64,000 bases of DNA from Cyclaneusma minus (lineage: Eukaryota > Ascomycota > Leotiomycetes > Marthamycetales > Marthamycetaceae), in the NCBI GenBank assembly GCA_037179335.1, contig JAKZHN010000006.1:248001-312000 (forward strand). Reading direction: 5' to 3'. Made by a program: the position numbers and the translations under genes. Below are positions 35,760 to 45,449 of this stretch, piece by piece. How positions within the stretch are numbered: the stretch's first letter is position 1; every line of letters begins with the position of its first letter. Under the pieces are notes generated by a model. The model saw only the letters and a list, made by a program, of their open reading frames with translations. It did no database searches and was not told the origin of the DNA.

Positions 35760-36412
35760 CTCGAGGCAATTCTTGCTTAATAGAATTTCTATATATGATA
35801 TTGGTATATAGTAGGGAGGTCAGCTGACCCGCGTCACGTGGTTTGGTGAGGCTCCAGGGCCAGCGGCCAGAATCCACTTAGCTAGCGGTGTAGGGCCGCA
35901 ATTTCATCAAATTACGAGAAATCTCTGCAACGCCACTTTTGAGACTTTCAGAGCTTTAAGACAGAGATTGCGGTCAGCTGTAGCTCTTGATTTTTCCTTT
36001 CTCCCGTTTTATATAATTTTAGTCTAGTTATATAGCCTTAGCCGGTCGTAGCTAATTGTTTCAGTTTAAAAACCGCTCCGAACAGCAGTCACGTGCCACC
36101 AGCCACGTGGGCTTCGCTTAAAAGCTTTCTTGGCACTAGAACAGCCAGCGAAGCTGGCTGTGCCCCGCAAATACACTGATCTTTAATCACCTCCTCGCTC
36201 TCTCCGCATGTGACGACTAAAACCATATATTTACTGAAAATTGATCGATTTGAAGTGTCTTTATTGATCCCGGATCTTTCGAGTCCGTTGCTCTAACCTG
36301 GGTTTATCGGCGATATTGACGGAAAGACTTGACTGCGCCGGCAAAAGACAAACAGCCGCGCCAATATCCCAGTGTTGATTTCCTGCGCGTGATACATCAC
36401 TGCCACCACAAG
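35760..36412. promoter_or_regulatory. Upstream region of R2, with a short perfect hairpin
   Basis: No coding frame is seen. A 9-bp perfect inverted repeat with a 3-base loop (ACAGCCAGC-GAA-GCTGGCTGT) lies at 36141-36161. CACGTG hexamers, possible bHLH-type sites, occur near 35836, 36090 and 36104. The R2 promoter and untranslated first exon should lie in the right half. Confidence 0.35.
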
Positions 36413-36747
36413 GTAAGCCGATACTATGCACCAATATGAATCGCTCTACGCCTGCTTTGTCGTCCTCGCCAGACGCTTAGATCATCAAGAGCCTTGGTCC
36501 TCCAGGCCCTTGGTCTCCTGGGCGCATGAATCTTTCATTGTCAATCCGCGCCGAGTTTTGCGCTTTGGCTGATTTGCTTGCTCTAGGGTGCGCCGAATTC
36601 CACAACTGCCAATTTCATAATTATTTCCCGCGTTCCGAAGGTATATCTTGAGCCTTCCAATACCCCAAATCTAGCTGCCGCTTTCTCCGTTCCCCATATC
36701 TCTTATACGGGACAAAAAATCACAATGCTAACTTTTGCGCTCCACAG
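36413..36747 (+). other. Probable 5'-UTR intron of R2
   Basis: Donor AAG|GTAAGC at 36413, branch site GCTAAC inside ATGCTAACTTTTG, and acceptor CTCCACAG ending at 36747. An ATG at 36725 lies inside this intron, so the next ATG at 36770 is the more likely start. The same ATGCTAACTTTTG stretch precedes the acceptor of the 5'-UTR intron of R6. Confidence 0.55.
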
Positions 36748-36769
36748 AAATCCCGCGCGCCCCTCCAGA

Positions 36770-38632
36770 ATGACTTCGAATCCACCAATCGCCGCAACTG
36801 GCACGAACAAGCTGCTGCTGCTCTTTGCGAAGGTCGACACCGAATCCGGTCCGGATGGCTTTATCCTTGCAAACTTGCTAGGTGACCTGGAGAGCGGCGC
36901 CGTCAAACCATTTCATCTGCATGACGGACAGATCATCTACCGAGAGCTCGAAAGACCACATACGACGGAAGGTGTGCGCCAGAGATTGCACCTGGCCATG
37001 AACGCTGTTAGCAATGGCGACGAAAAGGACTTGGAGACCCAACTGTCAGAGATCTATACGAACTTGCCAGGCCTGTCTGCCTCTGCGCTTTCTAATGGAT
37101 TCGGTGATCGGCGTACGGCGCTTCTGGTCTGCATCAATATGCAACCCGACATGGATAGCGCTGTGTTTCGTCCAGAGCTGCTCAATACTGCGGTTCTTCT
37201 CTATGAGCTGTTACATGATCCTGCCACCAGCATCAGCTTGAAGTGGGCAGTCCACAAGCTGATCTCAGCTCGAAAACAATCCAACGCCCACTCGAGAACC
37301 TTTCTGCAGTTGATCCTGCGCGCATTGAGAAATGAAGACCTCTCTACGAAGATAGCACAGTACCGCCAGGCCAACGAATTGCCAGATATTTCTGTCACCA
37401 CGAATGATTTGCGACAGTCATTCGATGTTCCTAGCGATGCAGTGCCCGACCCTCTGATGACGGGCTTCGAATCTGGCGCTCTGGCGAATGTCTTGGAAGG
37501 CAGACTCGAACAGAGGGTCGGCGAGGAGGGAAGCGTTGTCGCACATGTTCGAGGTACTGTAAGTGCAGCTGACTATCTATCGGTATCTTTAGTAGAGACT
37601 GACAGCTTGTATAGAGTGACAATGATGAGCATGTCGTCGAGGAATCCGAGCGAGTGGAGCACTACACAGAACAAGAAGAAGACATCTACAACTTCCCCAA
37701 AGTAGGTCACATGTCCTTCCATATCAATGATCATTTAGCTGACGACTTGGCAGAATTCCAGACATCCCGGTCCTCCAGGCATTGACTGGTGGCCGATGGT
37801 TGGCGTGGACTACGGCCTCGCCAAGAAGGGGGTCCCTGATGGCAGCAAATATCTGTATTTACGCCAAAATGGGGCCACAAACGAGGTCGTGGTCTTACGC
37901 TACCCCGGTCACCAGTCGATGGACTGGAATGACGATGAGAAGATCCGTTTGCTCAATAATTGGCGCAATCAGCATCGACTCCGTATTTTCCCCGCCAGTG
38001 GACCCTGTGGGGTCGTGCCCTACACGCAAGAAGAAGTCAACGAACTGGAGCGCTTGATTCGACGAGTCGAACCTCGGGGAGACAAAGACTGGAAGAGGAT
38101 CGCCGAGGACCTCGGAACATTCATGAAGGACAAGCTCGTGAACAAGGACTCGATTTTGGCTAAGAGGTCCACTCTTACCAAATCTGGCATGATGAAGACA
38201 CAAGAGAAGCCCGAGATCTACAAGTTGGAGAGAAAGTGGGATTTTCGGAGCGCGAAGATGTTGGAGGGCGTAGCAAGGAAGGAATTTGCAGAGACAAGAC
38301 GTGTCTTGGGCGACCAGCAGGCGCAGAGGGATCAGTTGGCCGCTCTACGCCAACAGCAGCATCTGCTATCAATGCAACAGTCCACCTCGGCGCAGCAAGC
38401 TGTTACCGCACAGCAGCATCTTCCGGCCAAGCAACATGCCCCTGCCCACAACAATGCTCCAGCTCATCAGCAATCGGCTCTGTTCATTCCCGGCTTTCGT
38501 CTATCTACCGGTGGTAGTCAAGAGGTTGTGGCGGGTAATGATGGTGGACTGCGGGGCACAAAGAGATATGCTGAGGCCAGTGGCGAGAAAGATGGAGGAG
38601 GAAAGAAGCGCCTCAGACGTTCAAGTTTCTAG
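36770..38632 (+). CDS. R2: intact DWR-family protein (helical + DW-WR + SANT-like + NLS), about 584 aa
   Basis: Exons 36770-37558, 37615-37701 and 37754-38632; both introns are phase 0 with CTGAC branch sites and GTAAGT/GTAGGT donors. The N-terminal domain (about residues 15-200) has FHLHDGQIIYRELERP and CINMQPDMDSAVFRPELLNT. An acidic linker exon follows. Then come GIDWWPMVGVDYGLAKKGV, YLRQNGATNEVVVLRYPG, SMDWNDDEKIRLLNNWRNQ, the SANT-like TQEEVNELERLIRRVEP...DWKRIAEDLG, WDFRSAKMLEGV and FAETRRVLG. The C-terminus is Gln/Ala/His-rich and ends in KKRLRRSSF, a probable nuclear-localisation signal. No stop, frameshift or insertion is present, so this is the reference copy of the right-hand members. 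A DNA-associated nuclear role is inferred from the SANT-like segment and basic tail; no known family is recognised. Confidence 0.8.
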
Positions 38633-38639
38633 CGTTTTC

Positions 38640-40300
38640 GTGTACTTTTCAGCGGAGGCTTTCCTAGTCTTTCCTTCTAGGCACTGCTAGATTTCGAAGC
38701 TGAAGTCTTGTTCATGGAGACTGAGGGTAATGGATTCGGGATGTGTTCAAAAAAGTCAGAAAACACTCAGCCAAGCTCGCGATAGTACTCACTGTGGCTA
38801 GGCGCGAAAAGAATCAAAATATTACCCCCTTCCAGCCTTATTATTCTTTGACATGAATTATTAAGAGGAATGTTTGGTGTTCAGGATAAAGTGTGACGTG
38901 TTCGATATATTCTCGAAGTAAAATATCGTTTAAGAAACAGAAGACTTCAATCATCAAAATTGGATGCTAGAGCCTGATGTCGCTGTATTGAGGTATCGTC
39001 AGGACTGTAGTCGAGTGCTGCTCATCTCCACGTCTTCGAATATTCCCATCACGGCCAACAAAAGCCCATTACGGGTCGTCGACGTTTCACATACAAAAGA
39101 CCTCGCGGATTTGTGGTTTCACGGCACTGAACTTGTGCCCATCTTCTCGCTTCGCGCAGTTGGCGATCTGTCACCACATGGCCTCGTCAGCGGACTCATC
39201 ACAAGTGTGCGAATGTCACGAAGTGTGTTTCAAATACGGCATGATTGTCTCTTCTCTTTTCCTCCGGCTCGCTGCAGGTGCTGCTCTCCTCACTTTAGAT
39301 TGCGTCACGGTTTTTAACACCAGATAGTCGTAAATAGTGTTTGTTAGGGAGGGACCGTAGGGATGAACAACGTTACGCCAGATGTTGAGGGTGAGCAGGG
39401 CATGCGGCTCCGAATACGCATTTCAAGAACGAGGTGGTTATAGGGGTAGTTCGGCGGTTGGCTGGCTATGGACTTGGTAATATTCCAAATCGAATTGTTG
39501 CGTGAAACTCCCTCAGACCTGTGATGAGGTATTGACGACTTCAGAAATCGTAATACATGTCCAAGACCGGGCGCTCTTCTTGTTATTTCGTGCACAACGC
39601 GTCGAGACGCGCGAGAGAATTTTTTTCGTGTGGGATGACATAAGCTGGGATGACATAAGCTGAGATGACTAATCAAGTGTTACACGAGTTTAAGTTCACC
39701 TCGAACGAGGGGAACAACCACGCAATCACCTATCCTACCAACATCAAAGCTCGGCGGTCAAGGGATTGCAGCCCACCTCGCCGGAACGTGGAAAGCTTGC
39801 CGATCTCCTTTATCACCCTCAATTATCTGGATGTTCTCTACCAATTTCGTTTGAACTCGTTCCAGCCTTCGAAGTGGCTACGAGCGGCAAACAAGCCTAG
39901 AGTTTCCGAAGTACTTCTAATCATTTTGACTCCTCCCCAGCACATGCAACATTTCCAATCATTTGGATTTCCTTTCAATTCGCTATGTGAGTACAGTACA
40001 AATTCAGAAGTGCTCTAATCTCGGTATATCCCCAGCAAATTGAATACGCACAAAGTTTAGCTAGGCATTCCAGGAAGACGAGGATTGGTTGAAATTGGTC
40101 ATTGATTGCTTACTACCTAATTGCGTATCTATTCACGCAATTACTATCTGAGGTGAAGCAAGTGAAGCTAGGGCCGAGAATGTTAGCTGCTGGGAGCAGA
40201 GATCTTGAGCTGGTGCTGAAGATCTCGAGCCGGTGCAAGCAAGAAGGACCGAGTCTGCGAGAAACTGAAGATCTTCTGGCCGCGATTCTTGCTGGAAATG
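38640..40300. other. Long intergenic stretch without recognisable gene
   Basis: About 1.7 kb between R2 and R3, which converge on it. Several open frames of 100-120 codons exist (for example 39665-40018 on the plus strand) but have no domain, homology within the window or good exon structure. Both R2 and R3 terminators should be here. Confidence 0.45.
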
Positions 40301-40306
40301 ACCCCA

Positions 40307-41417
40307 TTAGCTGTCCAGGCCAAACGGCGACTCCTCGGTGTCTTCAAGTTTGATTTTGGGGGACTCTGTATCTTCCAGTTTGATGCTGGGGGACTCGGTG
40401 TCTTCCAGTTTGATGCTAGAGGACTCGGTGTCTTCAAGTTTGATACTGGGGGATTCGGTGTTTGCGGGCTGCTGCAAGGTAGCTTGACGTTGTTTCTCCG
40501 CCGCCCTAGCAACAGCATCGTCGTACATCTTCTTATTCTCCGCACTGTTGGCGAATGCAAGAGATTTCTTCTCAAGCTCCTCAAGAACGTCTCGGGTCTC
40601 CTTGTACTTGTTCGCCACAAGCTTCAGCGTGGACCACTCCCGGAATTTCCATGGCTGATTGGAGATGCAGCGCGTCTGTGGACCGAGCTTCTCGACGCCG
40701 TTCTCCACCTTGCAGGTGCGGGCAATGGGGTTGTCTTTGCCAATGACTTTTCCGCTCATGCGTTCCTCCAGATCAAAAGACACACGCTTCCAGCGAAGCC
40801 TATCCATCCCACCCTCGAATGGTTTGATAAGCTCGGCCAAATGATCGATTTCTTCTTGGGACACTAGCACGCTGCGTTTCGAGCCAGCACTGAAAGAACT
40901 GGCCAGCTGGGATCTCCACCATTCTTGGATACGCATGACGGACTCAAAGCTGTCCCAACGGACTTTTCCGCCCGGGTACTGCAAGGTCTCGATCACATTG
41001 GTTCCGCCATTCTGACGCTTGAACAACAACTTGGCCTTGCCGGCTTTGGGATAGCTGTAATCGAAGCCAACGACACGCTGCCATTTTGCAGGCTGCGCAC
41101 CACTTGCTGAAGTCTGAGCGCCAATTGCTGAAGTCTGCGTACCACTGGCTGAGGTCTGCGCACCACTTGCTGGAGTCTACTAATAATTAGAATCTGGGGC
41201 ATATTTGTTGGGAAGCAGGACACAGAGCTCTTACCTGGCCGGAACGAACAGTCTTCGATGCAGAGTCGTTGTTGCGGCTTGAGCCATCGCTACTTGCGTC
41301 GACGGATTCAATAGGCTGGGCCTTCGAAGCGGAGTTATTGTCGGTCAAGCCATCGCGACTTGTGTCGACGGAGTCGTCAGGCTGGGCCTTCGCAGGGACA
41401 GGCAAGGGAAGAGACAT
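40307..41417 (-). CDS. R3: DWR-family protein with SANT-like segment and tandem SUMO-consensus repeats
   Basis: Exon 1 (41235-41417) starts MSLPLPVPAKAQPDDSVD and holds two copies of a Ser/Asp-rich unit (KAQPDDSVDTSRDG and KAQPIESVDASSDG). A 58-bp GTAAGA intron follows. Exon 2 (40307-41176) starts with four TSASGAQ-type heptads, then AKWQRVVGFDYSYPKAGKAK, FKRQNGGTNVIETLQYPG, VRWDSFESVMRIQEWWRSQL, SQEEIDHLAELIKPFEGG...WKRVSFDLEERM, NQPWKFREWSTLKLV and YKETRDVLEELEKK. The C-terminus has four TESPSIKLED-type repeats, each containing I-K-L-E, the SUMO-acceptor consensus. No break was found; about 350 residues. It lacks the N-terminal helical domain of R1, R2 and R5. An upstream acceptor-like sequence suggests a 5'-UTR intron. 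Confidence 0.7.
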
Positions 41418-41429
41418 TGCTGGTGGTGG

Positions 41430-42324
41430 TGGGGAGGCGACACTCTGGCAAGCAAAAGGGTCGTGTTGGATAGGTAAAATAGTTGTATCTTGGCGCACCG
41501 ACTCGAATGCTACGCGCAGGTTCGCTACTATGACGGTAGCGTATAGGTGCGAGATGGAAGCAGGAAGGAAAAATCTTGGTCGAGGTTTCGTTTTGTGTTG
41601 ATTTTATAGTAGAATGGCTTGAGCTACGCGATAGCAGTGGGTGCGCTCGCTAAAACAAAGTCAATTGTTTGCTGGCTTCGACTCGGTCACTACAAACGTG
41701 ATATCGTGAGTTGTGTTGTTGCGGCAGCCTTGCAGCCTTGGAGCCTTGTTGTTTACACGCTAGTGGTATTAATTTACGAGTTTACTAACATCCGCTTCTC
41801 TCTAATTTAGGTTTTCCAGTCTTTATCGGCAGTATATGCATCCGAGCGGTCCCTTCCCAAGTCCTTGTAATAAAAGGAAAAGTCACAAATTTATTAATAG
41901 TATACGGGATTGAAAGAGACTGGTAGAATCATTGTTTCATTGCTAACGAATTGAATGATTTATCTATGCAATGTCTGCTTTCCATGAAGCAAGGCTAAGT
42001 CGACGGAGAAAAAAGTGCCTACGGCTTGATCCCCATTTTCTTCGGTAGTGTGCAAACTTCCTTTGTAGCCAGGGACAAAGTGAAATCTGCGTAGAAGGTG
42101 TTGAGTTCATGATAGTCTTGACAAAGAATTGTGTGAGGAGCTGGAGATGAGAGAGAGTGGTAGCTTGTGAAGCTCAAAGAGCCTGGAGGCCAGGGACGAA
42201 ACAGACCGCGAATAACACGATTGCTGCTACGGTTACGGCAGTGATTCTTGCTGGCTGTGCCCGCAATCTCCATCATCTTGAGCTTCACATCTTCGATAAT
42301 AGTTGACACTGGCTTTGATGCTCA
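41430..42324. other. Intergenic stretch without recognisable gene
   Basis: Lies between the 5' side of R3 and the 3' side of R4. It should contain the R3 promoter. No family motif or RNA gene was seen. Confidence 0.4.
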
Positions 42325-43051
42325 TCAGTTGAGAACATCCGGCAGTTCTGTAGTACCTTCATGTTCGAGCTTGACATCTGGGACGTCTGCAGGTTGTGGC
42401 AGGTCGGTATCTTCAATAGTATTCGGCGTCTCTTTAGTGTTGCGAGCTGGCTGCGAACCGTGATGATCTTTAGCTTGACGGGAATGATCCTCAGCTTGGC
42501 GCTGCAGAAGACGGTAGGTAGCTTGCAACCCTAGCCGAAGTTTCCTCGTATGTCTTCCGAAATTCTGGACTCTCGACCCATTCGGCATTCCGTTCTTCAA
42601 GCTGCTTCAAAGCCTTTCTCGTCTCCTCGTATTGGCCTGCAATTTTCTTCAGTACGTCGCCATCCCGAAAAACCCATTGCTGAGGGTGTTTGATTGGCTT
42701 TGCCGGAATCAGTTCCTCAATACCGTTCCTCAGCCTGAGAGTGGGAGCAAGAAGAGTGGATTTCTCCACCACCTTTCCGCGCATGCGGCTATCCAAATCA
42801 CATGACATATTCGCCCATCGCTGCGGGGTCATAACAACCAAGCTGAATTGCTTGATGAGTCCGGCAAGGCAGTTGATCTCTTCTTGCGACACTGGGACAG
42901 AGTGCGCCAATCGGTGCTGTAAAATGCTTAGTCATGCTTCTAAGCTCACTGGGACTTGACTTGAACTTGGGTGACTAACGCTGGCGTGATCGTTCTCTCT
43001 CATGAATTGACTGCCACAAGCTTGGCACTGGTACGGCTTCTTTCCCTTCAT
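42325..43051 (-). pseudogene. R4: C2H2 finger + SANT-like DWR-family gene, frameshifted near its 3' end
   Basis: From ATG 43051 exon 1 reads MKGKKPYQCQACGSQFMREN, DHAS and ends at a GTTAGT donor. Exon 2 starts at 42916 with HRLAHSVPVSQEEINCLAG. Joined across the 63-bp intron in phase 0 this gives C-x2-C-x12-H-x3-H, a classical C2H2 zinc finger. Then follow the SANT-like segment, HPQQWVFRDGDVLKKIAG and YEETRKALKQLEERN, all aligning with R3. The DW...WR core is absent. Near 42510-42540 the frame changes: one frame stops soon, the other continues to 42325 with VPDVKLEHEG, again a SUMO consensus (VKLE). The open frame extends upstream to about 43187 and a Pro/Ser-rich frame to about 43370, so a further 5' exon is possible. 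Broken or with an unrecognised small intron at the 3' end. Confidence 0.55.
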
Positions 43052-43374
43052 ACTTACGGCAGCGATGGCAGGGTACAGCGCTATCCCTGGTGCAAATGGT
43101 TGAGCAGCACCAGCTCCCGTCTTCAATGAATCCGGAGATCTTGGATATCCTCGGTCTTTTGAACTAGAGACTCGAATACTGGTCGTATTTTGTCACTACT
43201 GTTATTGTCGAAGATGCCCAAGGATGTGGAGCCTGAGGGGATGGGACTGGAATTGGGGAAGGTTGCTCGAGCCTTGAGTCTGGGACGTTTTTATGAACAT
43301 GGCTCTGACTCGACGATGAGGTCGGGGACAATGGTGAATGGATTCAATTCGCTGGTTATGTAGAGTAATGAGGC

Positions 43375-44330
43375 GAAGAAGGAATAAGTTCCTGATGAAC
43401 GCCTGAATAGAACATCTCGCAGCATAGCTTGCCGAGAAAGCTCAATAGCTTATTGACATTAGAACAACTGCTTATTCAAAGCCAGGACATCTAAGAATGA
43501 TTCTCTCTAGCAATAGCTATGAATATATGCGAAAACCATCTTCCCCCCAAGGGACGTTCCTAGTGAATCTGTGTTTCTCTGGCTGCACGGCCGATACCAA
43601 CCATTCACATTCTCAATTCTAACCCGAACAAAGTAGGTTTGGCCAAACTGTCACAAAGGAACGTTGCGGTAGTTCCAGACTTGTAGCATGGGAAGTGTAC
43701 AAGTAGTAGTGCCTAATTTGACATTCTTGCGACTCCGTTTCAAGGAAACTTTTTGATAGGTAGATTTCCGAAAGTTCCTAACAGATGAATTTTCCGGGAA
43801 GATGTATCTCCCAACATTTGGACTTCATCATATCTGAGCTTTTTGAAGGTTGAATTTCCTGACGGCTGAGATTGCCTATAGCGAAGCTTAAAAGTTAAAA
43901 GGTGGACGAGCTTCGTCACGAATCTACCGCGGCCCTGTTGCTTCGGCTTCCAAACTGTTTCGATGTACCAGAATCACGTGGCTGTTGTATGCATGCCCTT
44001 TGTAGGCTAAAGTTCTTTATGCTAGCTGGTAGGCCTATTAGAAGAGGACGTTTTTTGGGAGAGCTCCTCCCTTTTGTAGTCGCAACCACACTATTAGAAA
44101 TCACACCTGTGCTAGCAGGTGATTTCCGCCTCCCCAGTGATTCTAGCACAGCCCCTGTCATGTGCGACAGATGAAAGTAATCTCTCTTCTCACCCTCATG
44201 TCAAAAGTGCGGTGTCCCTTCTGATACAAACGTACCATTAGCCAAGAATTTTCCACTAGCTATTTCACCGCAGGAAACGCTCGTGATTCCAACTGTCACT
44301 CGAGGTTCGGTGCGAAATGAGCCCCCATGA
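43375..44330. other. Intergenic stretch without recognisable gene
   Basis: Upstream of R4. Normal to slightly AT-rich, with short open frames only. No family sequence or repeat was recognised. Confidence 0.4.
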
Positions 44331-44660
44331 TCCTTTCAGACACTCTCGTGATCCTCGCGCTGCTGCTACTTTTACGGGTTGAGGTCGTGCTACTTGTGGT
44401 GGGCTGATCTCTCAAGGTGCTGCTATTCCTGCAGGTACTAGCAGTGCTACTAGTGCTGGCTTAGTCTTTCAAGCTACAATTGTTCCCCTGGTCACCGGGG
44501 TGCTCCCTTGGTGGGTTGATCTCTCATACTTTTACGGCTCCGGTAATTCCCGTAGTTCCTGATATTAATTCTGGTGCTGATCGGCTTTCTCAAGTTGTTC
44601 AAGAAGATCGGAATTCTCGGGATTCTGGGAACACTCAACACTCGGGGCTTTGACGATATT
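44330..44660 (+). pseudogene. Degenerate coding-like relic, Ala/Ser/Pro-rich
   Basis: Two frames in succession read like decayed protein sequence: GRATCGGLISQGAAIPAGTS, SSATSAGLVFQATIVP, then after a frame change GGLISHTFTAPVIPVVPDIN and LSQVVQEDRNSRDSGNTQHS. The phrase GGLIS occurs in both frames, suggesting an internal duplication. Several stops interrupt it. I do not recognise the source. Confidence 0.25.
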
Positions 44661-44949
44661 CACGACACTTAAGGTTGCTCAAATTCTCTGATCATCCATG
44701 GCTTTCACGCCGTCAATCAGAGACCGGATTCAGGCTGTAATGGATATTTGCAGAGCAAGACCGTCCAGAGGCTTCTAGTCTAAGTTATTTGCAAGCCTTT
44801 TCACCATTTTCTTCTCCAGCTAAGTGCATGTTTGATCACAAAGTGCGCTCAGCTTTGAAGGTTTTTTTAGTTATTAATTGCTCAAAGCTGCATTAATCGC
44901 GAAATTCTCGCTTGCTTTTGAAAGCACAAGGCTACCAGTGTCGCGGAGC

Positions 44950-45221
44950 CACTAGCCATCCATTCCCAGCGTCTTAACCTTAGCCCAAACCCGTCCTAGT
45001 CTGTTGTCCATGACATGCATCATAGACACAGGTTGATTGCAAGACATGGGCTGTGAAATGTTGATGATGGCGGAACTCCGGACCGTTCTTGCAATCGACG
45101 CATTTATCATTATTCGGGGCCAGGGAAAGAAATTCGGTCGGTATTTCATCAATAGAATTGGGAAAAGCCATTCTCAGAGGCGCGGGCGAGGTATTCTGAG
45201 TGACTGTGCTTGATGTACTCA
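44950..45221 (-). pseudogene. ArfGAP-like zinc-finger relic (tentative)
   Basis: On the minus strand an ATG at 45221 opens MSTSSTVTQNTSPAPLRMAF, PNSIDEIPTEFLSLAPNNDK, CVDCKN. LxSLxxNxKCxDC is the start of ArfGAP-type zinc fingers. In the next frame the sequence continues AIINISQ... LGRVWAKVKTLGMDG, then a stop and W, like the end of that domain (LGxxxxxVKSLxMDxW). The middle, including the second Cys pair, is not conserved. One frameshift and one stop make it non-functional. The leader SPAPL followed by FP also occurs in L9 (TSPAPLKRTFPAT), perhaps by chance. Identification is by memory of the family and needs a profile search. Confidence 0.35.
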
Positions 45222-45449
45222 TAGAGAGTGGAAACGTCAAAGTCACCCAGAATGATCCCCTGATATGCGAACAGCCAAGAGAGAAACAAAGAATGCTCAT
45301 CACCGCTTAGACGCTGCCATGTCGACGCTTGGTGGGAGGCTCTCCGATATGTCCGTCATCTTCCAATCCGCGTTTGGTACCGTGTCCTCTGCTCATCTCA
45401 GCGGGGACCACAAGTTCTCCACCACGACGACGACCATCACCATTTCCTT

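Noticed and set aside
36230..36310. tRNA-like sequence on the minus strand (GGTTAGAGC, CTCGAAA loop)
   Set aside because: The anticodon stem does not pair and no acceptor stem or T-arm could be assembled.
36725..36769. Upstream ATG of R2 as start codon
   Set aside because: It falls in the branch-site region of a probable 5'-UTR intron whose acceptor ends at 36747; the ATG at 36770 fits the length of R1 better.
38964..39317. 117-codon open frame between R2 and R3
   Set aside because: Composition looks random, no intron signals or paralogue, competing frames in the same stretch.
39665..40018. 117-codon open frame with ATG
   Set aside because: No domain, no similarity to other frames in the window, biased by chance openness; flanked by similar-length random frames on both strands.
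43902..44174. 90-codon open frame with a hydrophobic stretch
   Set aside because: Both strands are open over the same interval and neither has recognisable features.
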